DNA of 64,000 bases from an uncultured Sutterella sp. (GCA_905198475.1 CAJKCQ010000001.1:31193-95192); one strand, 5' to 3'; positions 39,610-49,060 are shown, numbered from the stretch's first letter. The notes: a model not told the origin generated them from the sequence alone. Translations and numbers: made by a program.

Positions 39610-40710
39610 TCAGACGATCACCGCCACGGCCTTCACGAGCGCCCAGACGGAAAGGCCCGGCGCGAGGCCGAGCTCCGCGGCGGACTCGCGCAGCACCCGC
39701 GCGAGGATGCGGCCTTCGCCCGAGCGCGCCTTGAGCTTCACCGTGAGGTAGGCGCCTTCGGAACCGCAGGGGGCGCCGAGCTCCTCGACCACCGCCGGAA
39801 GGGCGTTGCGGATCGAGAGGCCCACGGGCTTGTCCAACGCAAGGCTCACGTCGCGCGCGAGGATGCGCAGACGAACGTCCGATCCGACGCCGAACCCCGC
39901 GGCGACCGCCTCGACCCTCCAGCCGTCCGCGGCGACCACGGCCGAGCGCCAGACGTCGGAGACGGACTCGACGCGGCCCCGGAGGACGGTCGAGGCGCCG
40001 TACTCGGTTTCGACGGGCACCTTGACGTTGCCGAGAACCTCGGCGAGCGGTCCCGCGGCGCGCACCTTCCCCTCCTGCATGACGACGAGTTCGTCGGCGA
40101 GCCGCGTCATTTCGTCGGCAGAATGCGTGACGTAGAGGATCGGCACGCGCAGCTCCCCGCGCAGCTTCTCGAGCCAAGGCAGAATCTCGCGCTTTCTCGC
40201 GTAGTCGAGGGCCGCGAGGGGCTCGTCCATGAGCAGGATGTCCGGGCGGAGGCAGAGCGCGCGCGCGATCGCGCAGCGCTGCCGCTCGCCGCCGGAGAGC
40301 TGCGAGACGCGCCGTCCGAGCAGATGCCCGATGCCGAGGAGCTCCACGGCCTTGGCGAGGCGCTCGCGGCCGTCCTTCACCTTCGTGCGCTCGAGCCCGA
40401 AGGTGAGGTTCTTCTCAACGTTGAGGTGCGCGAAGAGGCTCGCCTCCTGAAAGACGTACCCAAGGCTGCGCTCGTAGGTCGGGCGGAAGACGCCCTTGTC
40501 GTCGTCCTGCCAAACTTCGTTGCCGATGCGCACGATGCCGTGGGCGCGCTCGAGGCCCGCGACGCACCGGAGCACCGTGGTCTTGCCGCAGCCCGAGGGG
40601 CCGAAGAGCACCGTGATCCCCTCGCTCGGAATGCGCAGATCCGCCTCAAGTGTGAAGCCCGTGCTGCGGGCGAGCGAGAGGCGCACTTCGCCGAAATGAA
40701 GTTCCGACAT
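39610..40710 (-). CDS. modC: Molybdate ABC transporter ATP-binding protein
   Basis: The 366-residue ATPase energises molybdate import. It has Walker A GPSGCGKTT, the signature LSGGERQRCAIARAL, Walker B ILLMDEPLAALD and the H-loop THSADE, then a C-terminal TOBE/MOP domain (about 295-360, LSIRNALPAVVEEL) that binds molybdate and can regulate transport. GGGGAGAA precedes the ATG. It is the last gene of modABC. Confidence 0.95.
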   Translation of the reverse strand: MSELHFGEVRLSLARSTGFTLEADLRIPSEGITVLFGPSGCGKTTVLRCVAGLERAHGIVRIGNEVWQDDDKGVFRPTYERSLGYVFQEASLFAHLNVEKNLTFGLERTKVKDGRERLAKAVELLGIGHLLGRRVSQLSGGERQRCAIARALCLRPDILLMDEPLAALDYARKREILPWLEKLRGELRVPILYVTHSADEMTRLADELVVMQEGKVRAAGPLAEVLGNVKVPVETEYGASTVLRGRVESVSDVWRSAVVAADGWRVEAVAAGFGVGSDVRLRILARDVSLALDKPVGLSIRNALPAVVEELGAPCGSEGAYLTVKLKARSGEGRILARVLRESAAELGLAPGLSVWALVKAVAVIV

Positions 40711-40729
40711 CGGATTTCTCCCCTGGGAA

Positions 40730-41422
40730 TCACTGCGCGTCGCGGCGCTTGTTGAGAAGGTTGAGGCTCATGAGGACGATGAAGCTGAAGATCAGCATGC
40801 CGCCCGCGAGCACGTGGGCTTTGGCGTACTCCATCGCCTCGACGTGCGTGTAGATCTCCGTCGAGACGACCTGGGTCTTCCCGGGAATGTTGCCGCCGAT
40901 CATGAGCACCACGCCGAATTCGCCGATCGTGTGGGCGAAGGTCATCAGGATGCCGGTGATGATGCCCGGACGCGCGAGGGGCATCACGACGTTCACGAAG
41001 GCGTCGAAGGGCCGGCAGCGCAGCGTCGCCGCCACCTCCATCGGCCGCTCGCCGATGCCCTCGAACGCCGTGACGAGGGGCTGCACCATGAAGGGCAGCG
41101 AATAGACTACCGAGCCGATCACGAGGCCTGGGAAGCTGAAGTTCAGCACGCCGAGGCCGAGCGACTCGGTGAGCATGCCGAGCGGACCGTGAGGCCCGAG
41201 GGCCACGAGGATGTAGAAGCCGAGTACCGAGGGCGGCAGCACGAGCGGGAGGGTCACCACCGCGTTCACCACCGGGCACCAGCGGCTTCTGCCGCGGGCG
41301 AGCCACCAGGAGAGCGGCAGGCCGAGCACGAGGAGCACGCAGGTCGTGACCGCGGCGAGCTCAAGCGAGAGCTCGACGGGCTCGAGCGAGATGCCGCCCA
41401 CCAAATCGAGGAGCCAGTCCAT
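40730..41422 (-). CDS. modB: Molybdate ABC transporter permease
   Basis: The 230-residue inner-membrane protein has about five helices and the permease-ATPase contact loop EVAATLRCRPFDAFVNVVMPLARPG (EAA motif). LPLVLPPSVLGFYILVALG and the IGGNIPGKTQ segment are typical of ModB. It ends 19 bases before modC. The 197-base gap from modA contains GC-rich inverted repeats around 41570-41615 that may reduce read-through after modA. Confidence 0.95.
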   Translation of the reverse strand: MDWLLDLVGGISLEPVELSLELAAVTTCVLLVLGLPLSWWLARGRSRWCPVVNAVVTLPLVLPPSVLGFYILVALGPHGPLGMLTESLGLGVLNFSFPGLVIGSVVYSLPFMVQPLVTAFEGIGERPMEVAATLRCRPFDAFVNVVMPLARPGIITGILMTFAHTIGEFGVVLMIGGNIPGKTQVVSTEIYTHVEAMEYAKAHVLAGGMLIFSFIVLMSLNLLNKRRDAQ

Positions 41423-41619
41423 GAGAGAGAGATCTTTGCAATGAGGGTTGGAGGGGCGGTTCCTCGCGGAAGCGCCCCCGGAAAGGAAAAGAAAAAACTG
41501 GGGAGAACGTTTGGGTTCCCTCCGGAGAAAAGCGTCCGTCTCAAGAACGCGTGGAAATCGTTTCCCCTGCGGAGCGCCTCCGCCAGCATGCGGGCGCGCT
41601 CCGGCGGGAGTTGTCGGAA

Positions 41620-42378
41620 TTAATTGGCCGTGCCGTAGCCGTAGGCGGTGCGCACGTCCGTCGCAGCCTGGCTTTCCTTGAGGAACTTCAGGAAGCGCTT
41701 GGCGCCTTCGTTCTTCTCACCGGCCTTGAGCAGAACGGCGTCCTGCTTGATCTCGCCGTAGAGCTCCTGCGGGATCACGTAGCCCGAACCGGAGGTGAAC
41801 TTGCCGCCCTTGAAGCACTGCGAGAGGGCGATGAAGCCCGCTTCCGCGTTGCCCGTCTTGACGAACTGGTAGGTCTTGCCGATGTTGTCGCCGATCACGG
41901 TCTTGCCTTCGACGGCCGACTCAAGGCCGAGGGACTTGAGGGTCTCGTAGGCGGCTTCGCCGTAGGGGGCGAGCTTCGGGTTGGCGATGGCGACGTGCTT
42001 CACGTCGGCGGACTTCAGAGCTGCGGTGACGTCGTTCTTCACGAGGTTGGCGTCAGCCGACCAAAGAACGAGCTTGCCCACGGCGTAGGTGTAGGTGGAG
42101 CCGGCGACACCGTAGCCTTCCGTGACGGCCTTGGCGGGGGTCTTCGCGTCGGCGGCGAGGAGCACGTCGAACGGAGCGCCGTTCTTGATCTGGGCGTAGA
42201 AGGCGCCCGTCGCGCCGAAGGAGAGGACGAGCTTGTCGCCCGTGGTCTTCTCATAAATCGGCTGCAGATCCTTCGCGGGAGCGGTGAAGTTCGCGGCGAC
42301 GGCGACGTGCACTTCTTCGGCGCTCACCGAGAAGGCGGTGCAGGCGATGACGGCGACGGCCGTGAGAGTCTTCTTCAT
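41620..42378 (-). CDS. modA: Molybdate-binding periplasmic protein
   Basis: The 252-residue binding protein has a signal peptide MKKTLTAVAVIACTAFSVSA and mature features of ModA: VAVAANFTAPAKDL, SFGATGAFYAQIKNGAPFDV, LAADAKTPAKA and a late GNAEAGFIALSQ. It delivers molybdate to ModBC. The start is the Met with the signal peptide; an upstream in-frame Met is rejected. The ModE operator lies about 110 bases upstream. Confidence 0.95.
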   Translation of the reverse strand: MKKTLTAVAVIACTAFSVSAEEVHVAVAANFTAPAKDLQPIYEKTTGDKLVLSFGATGAFYAQIKNGAPFDVLLAADAKTPAKAVTEGYGVAGSTYTYAVGKLVLWSADANLVKNDVTAALKSADVKHVAIANPKLAPYGEAAYETLKSLGLESAVEGKTVIGDNIGKTYQFVKTGNAEAGFIALSQCFKGGKFTSGSGYVIPQELYGEIKQDAVLLKAGEKNEGAKRFLKFLKESQAATDVRTAYGYGTAN

Positions 42379-42485
42379 TTGCTCATATCCCCTAAAGGCG
42401 TCCCTGTACTTGCCGCGCGACGCAGGCGGACCGAGCGGGACGAAATAAAATCGGAAGCGCGGATGCACCCTCCCTCAAAAGGGAG

Positions 42486-42508
42486 CGCTATTCTTTATCA
42501 GAATAGCG
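42486..42508. promoter_or_regulatory. Probable ModE operator
   Basis: Perfect arms CGCTATTCT and AGAATAGCG are separated by TTATC, between divergent modA and modE. This resembles the E. coli ModE operator (CGnTAT arms facing ATAnCG). Molybdate-loaded ModE would repress modABC, and the site also covers the modE promoter. Confidence 0.7.
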
Positions 42509-42572
42509 ACCCAGAGAAACACAATCAACCCCCTCTCGGGTGATTTTTTCTACTCCCATGGAGCCATACGAC

Positions 42573-43361
42573 ATGTCCGACAGCCCCGCCGACCCGAAGC
42601 TTCTCGCCGGGATTCTCTCCGAACAGACCGACAAACGCGTGGACATTCTGCGTCGCATCGCCGACGTCGGATCCATCTCCGAAGCGGCGCGGAGCGCCGG
42701 GGTGAGCTACAAGGCCGCCTGGCAAGCGATCGACACGCTCACGAACCTCGCCGGGACGCCGCTCGTCGAAAAGGTGGTCGGGGGCGCGCACGGCGGCGGC
42801 ACGCGGCTCACCTCGGCCGGGCGCATGGTGCTCGACCTCGCCGACGAACTCGCCCGCGCGCGCCGGGCGGTTTTGGAGCGCTTTTCCGCCGCGGCGACCG
42901 GCGCCCCACACGCGGCCCTCGCTCGGGTGTCCGCGGCGTCGCTGCAGACCTCGATGCGCAACCAGTTCCCCGCGGTGATCGAGACGATGAAGATCGGCTC
43001 GGCGCTCGTGAAGCTCATCCTGAGGATCGACGACACGCACCTCATCCGCGCATCGGTGACGAAGGAGTCCGCGCAGCTCCTCAGCCTGCGCGAAGGCATG
43101 GAGGTGCTCGCGCTCGCCAAGGCGACCGCCGTCAACATCACCGCGGACTATCCGGAAGACTCCGACGCGCGCGAAGCGAACCTCATCGTGGGCGAGGTGA
43201 TCCGCAGCGAGCGCGCCGCGCGCGGCGGCGAATGCTCGATCCACCTGCCCTCCGGACTCGTGATCGTGGGGTTCGCGCGCGCCGGCCACGGGCTCAAGCT
43301 GCACCAGAAGGCGGTCGCGTCGCTGCCGCCCTCGGTGATCGTGATCGCGCTCGCCAAGTAG
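42573..43361 (+). CDS. modE: Molybdate-responsive transcriptional regulator ModE
   Basis: The 262-residue protein has an N-terminal LysR-like winged helix (VDILRRIADVGSISEAARSAGVSYKAAWQAIDTL region) and two C-terminal MOP/TOBE domains that bind molybdate, one starting near SMRNQFPAVIETMKIG and the other near ANLIVGEVIRSERA. ATG at 42573 is preferred because GGAG lies just upstream; GTG at 42540 and ATG at 42558 are in frame. It is divergent from modABC with the operator in between. Confidence 0.93.
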   Translation: MSDSPADPKLLAGILSEQTDKRVDILRRIADVGSISEAARSAGVSYKAAWQAIDTLTNLAGTPLVEKVVGGAHGGGTRLTSAGRMVLDLADELARARRAVLERFSAAATGAPHAALARVSAASLQTSMRNQFPAVIETMKIGSALVKLILRIDDTHLIRASVTKESAQLLSLREGMEVLALAKATAVNITADYPEDSDAREANLIVGEVIRSERAARGGECSIHLPSGLVIVGFARAGHGLKLHQKAVASLPPSVIVIALAK

Positions 43362-43436
43362 GACTTCCCGCGCGCCGCCTAGCTCTTAAGCATCAGGGGG
43401 CTCCCTCCAAAGGAAGCCTGCGAAAACCCTGCAATA

Positions 43437-43450
43437 TTGACGCTTATCAA
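43437..43450 (+). promoter_or_regulatory. FNR-like box upstream of the tetraheme cytochrome gene
   Basis: TTGACGCTTATCAA matches the FNR consensus TTGAT-N4-ATCAA at nine of ten defined positions. It lies about 180 bases before the ATG in an AT-rich stretch; a TATCAT hexamer at 43483-43488 could be the -10. Oxygen-sensitive activation is implied. Confidence 0.6.
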
Positions 43451-43629
43451 ATTCTTAAACCCCGCGTTTACACATGGTTGCATATCATTGCGCCTGAAGA
43501 AAAAAACGGCCTGTTTACACCGTACTTCAGCATTTTCCTGACCCCGACTTCCGCCCCAAGCGCCCGCCGCAACAGAACAATCCTGCAGGAAGCCGACAGA
43601 ACAATTACATCCAAACAAAGGTTCCTACC

Positions 43630-44220
43630 ATGAAAAAAGACAGCCCCTGGTATCTCGCGCTCTGGTGCGTCGTCGGCGTTGCGATCGGCATCGTCTTCGT
43701 CGGCGTTCTCACTTCGGTCGTTCACTGGGCCGGCACGGAGAAGTTCTGCGGCGAGTTCTGCCACTCGATGGACGTCACGTACACGGCCTATCAGAAGGGC
43801 CTGCACTTCCGCACGGGTTCGGGCGCCACGGCCGGCTGCTCGGACTGCCACCTGAAGAACGAGTCGAACCACTTCGCCGGCCCGATCGACTACACGGCGC
43901 TCCTGATCGACAAGGCGATCGCCGGCTCGAAGTCCCTCTTCGGTGAAATCCGCGGCACGATGAGCACCCCCGAGAAGCAGCTCGAGAAGCGCCCCGAAAT
44001 GGCGACCGCCGTCCATCAGCAGATGATCGACCGCGACTTCTCCGCCTGCCGCGGCTGCCACGACGTCACCCGCATGTACGATCCGAAGCGTCCGCTCATC
44101 GGCGCCATCCACAAGGGCATGGGCCCCAACGCCGAGAAGAAGGTTGACTGCCTCGCCTGCCACCCGACGGCCGGCCACAACTACGGCTACGTGATCCCGT
44201 TCAAGGCCGCCGCGAAGTAA
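43630..44220 (+). CDS. NapC/NirT-family tetraheme cytochrome c
   Basis: The 196-residue protein has one N-terminal membrane anchor (about 8-32) and a periplasmic haem domain, and would take electrons from menaquinol to periplasmic reductases. Three standard CxxCH sites are seen (Cys70-His74, Cys140-His144, Cys174-His178). The first site reads CGEFCH (40-45), a CxxxCH with an extra residue, followed by SM that could supply a Met ligand as in NrfH. No reductase partner is adjacent, so it may be a general electron hub like CymA. An FNR-like box lies upstream and a terminator follows. Confidence 0.85.
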   Translation: MKKDSPWYLALWCVVGVAIGIVFVGVLTSVVHWAGTEKFCGEFCHSMDVTYTAYQKGLHFRTGSGATAGCSDCHLKNESNHFAGPIDYTALLIDKAIAGSKSLFGEIRGTMSTPEKQLEKRPEMATAVHQQMIDRDFSACRGCHDVTRMYDPKRPLIGAIHKGMGPNAEKKVDCLACHPTAGHNYGYVIPFKAAAK

Positions 44221-44250
44221 TCCCCGCGCAAGCCTGAGGAATCCTCAGAA

Positions 44251-44284
44251 AAATCCCGGACCGGAAGCGGCCCGGGATTTTTTT
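44251..44284 (+). terminator. Terminator of the tetraheme cytochrome gene
   Basis: Arms AAATCCCGG/CCGGGATTT are followed by TTTTC. A small CTGAGG/CCTCAG hairpin precedes it. Confidence 0.85.
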
Positions 44285-44303
44285 CGTCCCCGCGCCGGGC
44301 CCT

Positions 44304-44309
44304 TAGAAT
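44304..44309 (+). promoter_or_regulatory. -10 element upstream of pepN
   Basis: TAGAAT in CCTTAGAATGC, about 99 bases before the pepN ATG. Confidence 0.35.
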
Positions 44310-44407
44310 GCATCAACAGCATTCCCGCCGCGGCAGGGCGGCGCCCGGGGGAGCCTCCCCCGTCGAACGCCCGCGCCGCGGAAACATTCACTTCCGTGTT
44401 GACATTC

Positions 44408-47080
44408 ATGGGCAAGACCATTCACCGCGGCGACTATCGCGCGCCGTCGCACCTTGTTGAAACGATCCGGCTCGAGTTCGACCTCGACGCCGACGAAACG
44501 CTCGTCAAGAGCACGCTTGAAGTCCGTCCGAACCCCGAGTCCGCCGATCCCTCGGCGCCCCTCTTTCTGAACGGCGAGGACGTGAAGCTCGTCTCGGTCG
44601 CACTCGACGGGCGCGAACTGCACGAGGGCGAATACACCCTCGACGCGCACGGCCTCACGATCCCCGGCGTCACCGCCCCCGCGTCGGTCGAGATCCGCAG
44701 CACCTTCAGCCCGAAGGCGAACACCGCACTCTCGGGCATCTACGCCTCGGGCGCGAACCTCATGAGCCAGTGTGAGGCGCAGGGGTTCCGCCGCATCACC
44801 TTCTTCCCGGACCGCCCCGACGTCCTCTCGCGCTACACGACCGTGATCCGCGGTTCGACCGAGACCTATCCGGTGATGCTCTCGAACGGCAACCTCACGA
44901 CCGAACGAATGCTCGACGACGGACGGCGTGAAGTCACCTACGTCGATCCCTTCCCGAAGCCCTGCTACCTCTTCGCCCTCGTGGCGGGGCGGTTGGTCTC
45001 GCGCGCCTCGAAGTTCGACCTCAAGGACGGCCGTACGGTGGACCTCTCCGTCTGGGTGGATCCGCAGGACCTCGACAAGACCGAGCACACGCTCGAGAGC
45101 CTCAAGCGCGCCATCCGCTGGGACGAGGAGCGCTGGGGGCTCGAGCTCGACCTCAAGGACTTCAAGATCGTCGCGACGAACGACTTCAACTTCGGCGCGA
45201 TGGAGAACAAGGGCCTCAACATCTTCAATGCGCGCTGCGCGCTCGCCAACCCCGCCGTCGCGACCGACGCGGACTATGAGCGCATCGAGGGCGTGGTCGG
45301 CCACGAGTACTTCCACAACTGGACGGGCGACCGCGTGACGCTGCGCGACTGGTTCCAACTCACGCTCAAGGAGGGCCTCACGGTCTTCCGCGACCAGGAG
45401 TTCACTGCCGACATGCTGGGCGAACCCTCCGCGCGCGCCGTGAAGCGCATCCGCGACGTCGAGTACCTGCGCGCGGCGCAGTTCGTCGAGGACGCCGGCC
45501 CCATGTCGCACCCGATCCGCCCCGAGAGCTACCAGAACATCAACAACTTCTACACGGTGACCGTCTACGAGAAGGGCGCGGAGGTGATCCGCATGCTCCA
45601 GACGCTCCTCGGGCGCGAGGTCTTCCGCAAGGGCTTCGACCGCTACATCGCCGTGAACGACGGGCACGCCGTCACGTGCGAGGCGTTCCTCAAGGCGATG
45701 GAGGAGGCGTCGGGACGCGACCTCTCGCAGTTCGCCAACTGGTACGCGCAGTCGGGCACGCCCCGCGTCACCGTGCGCACGAGCTGGGACGCCGCCGCGG
45801 GCCGCCTCACGCTCACGGCCGAGCAGACCACCCCGGCGACGCCGGGCCAGCCCGTGAAGCGCCCCTTCCTGATTCCCTTCCCCGTCGCCTTCCTTTCGGC
45901 CGCGGGCGAGGAGCTCCCCGTGCGGCTCGCGGGCGAGGCCGAGGATCCGCTCCCGGGCACCCGCATGTTCGAGCTCACCGAAGAGCGCACGACCTTCGTC
46001 TTTGAGGGCCTCGCCGAGAAGCCCGTCCTCTCGCTCAACCGCGGCTTCGCCGCGCCGGTGATCCTCGACGCGGGGCTCAACGACGAGGAGACGGCCTTCC
46101 TCGCCGCCAACGACCCGGATCCCTTCAACCGCTGGAACGCGATGAACCGGCTCCTCATCGACGCCGTGCACGCCCAGACGCGCGCGAAGCTTCTGCGCCA
46201 ACCCGAGGAGGTCTCGCCCCTCGTGATCGGCGCGGCCGCGCAGATCCTCAAGAACCCGACCCTCTCGCCCGCCTTCAAGGCGGTCGCCCTCGCGATGCCG
46301 GGCGAAAAGCTCGTCGCCGAGGAGGATCCGCTCATCGACCCGCACGCCGTCCATGCAGGCTGGGTCGCCGTGCGTCAGGCGCTCGGCGAGAAGAACCTCT
46401 CGGCCTTCCTCGAGACGGCGGCCGAAATGGTGGTTGAGGGCCCGTACGAGCCCACGCCCGAGAAGGCCGGCCGCCGCGCCCTCCGGAACCTCGCGCTCGG
46501 CTACGCCCATGCGGCCGGGTCGCCGCGCGCCGCGATCATGATCAAGGACCAGTTCCACGAAGCGACGAACCTCACGGACCGCCTCGCCGCACTGCAGATG
46601 ATGGCGAACTCGCAGACCCCCGCCAAGCAGGACATGGAGGTCGAGGCGCTCAAGGCCTGGTACAACGAGCCGCTGCTCATCAACAAGTGGCTCACGATCC
46701 AGGCGACCTCGCCCTCGTTCCCGGGCGAGCCCCCGGTGCTCGAACGCGTGAAGGAGCTCACGCGCTGCCCGTTCTTCTCGATGAAGAACCCGAACAACGT
46801 GTACGCGCTCCTCTGCGCCTTCTTCCAGCAGAACCCGTCGGAATTCCACCTTGCCGACGGCTCGGGCTACGCCTTCTGGGCCGAGATGGTGCTCGAACTC
46901 AACCGCATCAATCCGCAGGTGGCCGCCCGCGCGGCCCGTGCGCTCGACCAATGGCGCCGCTACACGCCCGCGCTCTCGCGCCGCATGCACGAAGCGCTCC
47001 TCTCGGTCGAGGCGAAGAAGAGCGAGCTCTCGCCCAACGTCGCCGAGATCATCGAGAAGGCGCTCGCCAATCCCCTTTGA
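44408..47080 (+). CDS. pepN: Aminopeptidase N
   Basis: The 890-residue M1 zinc metallopeptidase removes N-terminal residues from peptides in the cytoplasm. The exopeptidase motif GAMEN lies in FNFGAMENKGLN, and the zinc site is HEYFH (299-303) with Glu322 18 residues further, matching E. coli His297/His301/Glu320. The chosen start MGKTIHRGDYRAPSHLVE resembles other bacterial PepN; a GTG four codons upstream is in frame. It is followed 33 bases later by fbp, a pairing also seen in other Burkholderiales. Confidence 0.96.
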   Translation: MGKTIHRGDYRAPSHLVETIRLEFDLDADETLVKSTLEVRPNPESADPSAPLFLNGEDVKLVSVALDGRELHEGEYTLDAHGLTIPGVTAPASVEIRSTFSPKANTALSGIYASGANLMSQCEAQGFRRITFFPDRPDVLSRYTTVIRGSTETYPVMLSNGNLTTERMLDDGRREVTYVDPFPKPCYLFALVAGRLVSRASKFDLKDGRTVDLSVWVDPQDLDKTEHTLESLKRAIRWDEERWGLELDLKDFKIVATNDFNFGAMENKGLNIFNARCALANPAVATDADYERIEGVVGHEYFHNWTGDRVTLRDWFQLTLKEGLTVFRDQEFTADMLGEPSARAVKRIRDVEYLRAAQFVEDAGPMSHPIRPESYQNINNFYTVTVYEKGAEVIRMLQTLLGREVFRKGFDRYIAVNDGHAVTCEAFLKAMEEASGRDLSQFANWYAQSGTPRVTVRTSWDAAAGRLTLTAEQTTPATPGQPVKRPFLIPFPVAFLSAAGEELPVRLAGEAEDPLPGTRMFELTEERTTFVFEGLAEKPVLSLNRGFAAPVILDAGLNDEETAFLAANDPDPFNRWNAMNRLLIDAVHAQTRAKLLRQPEEVSPLVIGAAAQILKNPTLSPAFKAVALAMPGEKLVAEEDPLIDPHAVHAGWVAVRQALGEKNLSAFLETAAEMVVEGPYEPTPEKAGRRALRNLALGYAHAAGSPRAAIMIKDQFHEATNLTDRLAALQMMANSQTPAKQDMEVEALKAWYNEPLLINKWLTIQATSPSFPGEPPVLERVKELTRCPFFSMKNPNNVYALLCAFFQQNPSEFHLADGSGYAFWAEMVLELNRINPQVAARAARALDQWRRYTPALSRRMHEALLSVEAKKSELSPNVAEIIEKALANPL

Positions 47081-47113
47081 CTCCACCATACGACAGAACA
47101 GAAGGAAAACGTC

Positions 47114-48112
47114 GTGACTCCTCTTTCACTGCAAGAATTCCTCGCGCGCGAAGAAGCGCTCGCCGGCTCCGATCCGGTTCTCTCCCGCCTCCTCACGGGC
47201 ATCTCCGAAGCCTGCAAGGAGATCTCCGCCAAGGTCCGTGAAGGCGCCCTCGCGGGCGTGCTCGGCCTCGCCGGCAGCGAGAACGTCCAGGGCGAAGAGC
47301 AGAAGAAGCTCGACATCATCTCGAACGACATCTTCGTCGAGGCCGTCGCCCGCACGGGCGCCGTCTGCGGCATGGTAAGCGAGGAGGTGCCCGAGCCGAT
47401 TCCCGTGCCCGAAGCGCTCCCGCTCGGCCCCTACCTCGCCTGCTTCGACCCGCTCGACGGCTCGAGCAACATCGACATCAACGTCTCGATCGGCTCGATC
47501 TTCGCGATCCTTCCGGCCGAGCGCCCGAAGCGCGTCCCCGAGGCCGCGCAGTTCCTGCAGCCCGGCCGCAGGCTCGTCGCCGCGGGCTACTGCATGTACG
47601 GCCCGCAGACGATCCTCGCCCTCACGCTCGGCCGCGGCGTCTTCCTCTTCACGCTCGACGACGTCACGGGCACCTTCCGCCTCACGAAGGAGAACGTGAC
47701 GGTGCCGCGCGAGGCCGCCGAGTTCGCGATCAACATGTCCAACGAGCGCTTCTGGGAAAAGCCCGTGCAGCGCTACATCGCCGAGCTCCTCGCGGGCAAG
47801 GACGGTCCGCGCGGGAAGAACTACAACATGCGCTGGATCGCGGCGATGGTCGCCGAAGTGCACCGCATCCTGATGCGCGGCGGCGTCTTCATGTACCCGC
47901 GCGACTCGCGCAATCCCGCGCGCGCCGGCAAGCTCCGCCTCCTCTACGAAGCCAACCCGATGTCGATGCTCATCGAGAACGCGGGCGGCGCCGCGACGAA
48001 CGGCCACGGGCCGATCCGCGACATCGTGCCGCATGAGATCCACGAACGCGTGGCGGTCTTCCTCGGCGCTGCCGAGGAGGTCGAGACGGTGACGGGCTAC
48101 CACGCCGGCTGA
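47114..48112 (+). CDS. fbp: Class I fructose-1,6-bisphosphatase
   Basis: The 332-residue enzyme performs the committed step of gluconeogenesis. The metal site and loop read [19 protein letters not shown], an upstream acidic motif is VSEEVPEP, and the C-terminal [21 protein letters not shown] is typical. GTG is the start, with AAGGAAAAC upstream. Together with fba at 23.6 kb it supports growth on amino or organic acids, as expected for an asaccharolytic gut organism. Confidence 0.96.
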   Translation: MTPLSLQEFLAREEALAGSDPVLSRLLTGISEACKEISAKVREGALAGVLGLAGSENVQGEEQKKLDIISNDIFVEAVARTGAVCGMVSEEVPEPIPVPEALPLGPYLACFDPLDGSSNIDINVSIGSIFAILPAERPKRVPEAAQFLQPGRRLVAAGYCMYGPQTILALTLGRGVFLFTLDDVTGTFRLTKENVTVPREAAEFAINMSNERFWEKPVQRYIAELLAGKDGPRGKNYNMRWIAAMVAEVHRILMRGGVFMYPRDSRNPARAGKLRLLYEANPMSMLIENAGGAATNGHGPIRDIVPHEIHERVAVFLGAAEEVETVTGYHAG

Positions 48113-48203
48113 CGCCCGCCTCGACGAAGCACGTTCACCTCCCACCGCGCCGTCCCGGCCTCCCCTGAGGCCGCGGGCGGCGCTTTTTCATGGAGGCGGA
48201 GCC

Positions 48204-48944
48204 ATGCCGCTCCAATCCGTCTTTCAACTCTCCACGCTCAACGCCGTGATGCTCGGCGAATTCGAGCCCGCGATGACGGTCGCCCAACTCAAGCTCAAGG
48301 GCGACCTCGGCATCGGCACCTTCACGGGACTCGGCGGCGAGCTCATCCTGCTCGACGGGAGCGCCTGGAACGGCACCCACACGGGCAAGGCCATTCCCGT
48401 CCCCGACGAGACCGGCACGCCCTTTGCGTGCGCCGTGAGGTTCGCCCCCGAGCGGGCGGCCAAGCTCGGCGCCTTCGCGTCCTTCGCGCAGCTGCGCGCC
48501 GCGCTCGACGGCCTCCCCGAGGTGCGGGAGGCCCGCAACCGCATCACCGCGCTCCATCTGCGCGCCGCGAAGGTCCGCGCGGTCTTCCGCAGCTTCGCGC
48601 CCGCGCTGCGCCCCTGGAAGCCGATGAAGGAGACGCTCTTCATGCAGAAGGTGACGGAGATGCCGCTCGAGCTCGCCGACGTCGTGGGCTTTCGCTTTCC
48701 GGCGCACCTCGAAGGCGTCAACATGCCGGGCTGGCACCTCCACGTCCTGAGCGCTCCGGACGCCGAAGGTCGCCGCTGGGGCGGGCATCTCCTCGACCTC
48801 GCCGCGCCCGCGGGGGCCGAGGCGCGTCTCATGACCGCCCAAGGGCTCCACATCGCCTTCCCGACGGGCGATGCCGGCAGACTCTTCGACGCGCTGCCCC
48901 TCGAATCGGACCTGCGGGAGGTGACCACGGCGGCCGAGGGCTGA
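48204..48944 (+). CDS. budA: Alpha-acetolactate decarboxylase
   Basis: The enzyme turns acetolactate into acetoin. The 246-residue protein has the family zinc ligands in NMPGWHLHVLS and GGHLLDL, and a Glu-containing stretch MLGEFEPAMTVAQLKLKGDLGIGTFTG like other BudA proteins near their N-terminus. GGAGGCGGAG precedes the ATG. No catabolic acetolactate synthase (budB/alsS) or acetoin reductase is nearby, so acetolactate may come from the anabolic enzyme and the gene may act to limit it. It follows fbp by 91 bases. Confidence 0.88.
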   Translation: MPLQSVFQLSTLNAVMLGEFEPAMTVAQLKLKGDLGIGTFTGLGGELILLDGSAWNGTHTGKAIPVPDETGTPFACAVRFAPERAAKLGAFASFAQLRAALDGLPEVREARNRITALHLRAAKVRAVFRSFAPALRPWKPMKETLFMQKVTEMPLELADVVGFRFPAHLEGVNMPGWHLHVLSAPDAEGRRWGGHLLDLAAPAGAEARLMTAQGLHIAFPTGDAGRLFDALPLESDLREVTTAAEG

Positions 48945-48961
48945 AGGCCGCTGCAGGCACG

Positions 48962-49008
48962 AAAAAGCCCCGCAGGAGACGCGCAGTGGCGCGCGCCGTC
49001 TGCGGGGC
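48962..49008 (-). terminator. Terminator of the LapA-like gene
   Basis: On the minus strand, GCCCCGCAG/CTGCGGGGC arms with an inner GC-rich stem are followed by TTTTTCG. Confidence 0.7.
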
Positions 49009-49060
49009 CGTCCGTCGCCCGGACCCAGGTGGATCCGGGAGGCGCGTCCTCTGAAGGGAA

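Noticed and set aside
41423..41619. Small gene between modA and modB
   Set aside because: The frames there are out of phase shadows or lack start signals; the region shows inverted repeats but no coding character.
44303..47089. A 928-codon minus-strand open frame opposite pepN
   Set aside because: Shadow of pepN with the same low-complexity composition; pepN itself has all catalytic motifs.
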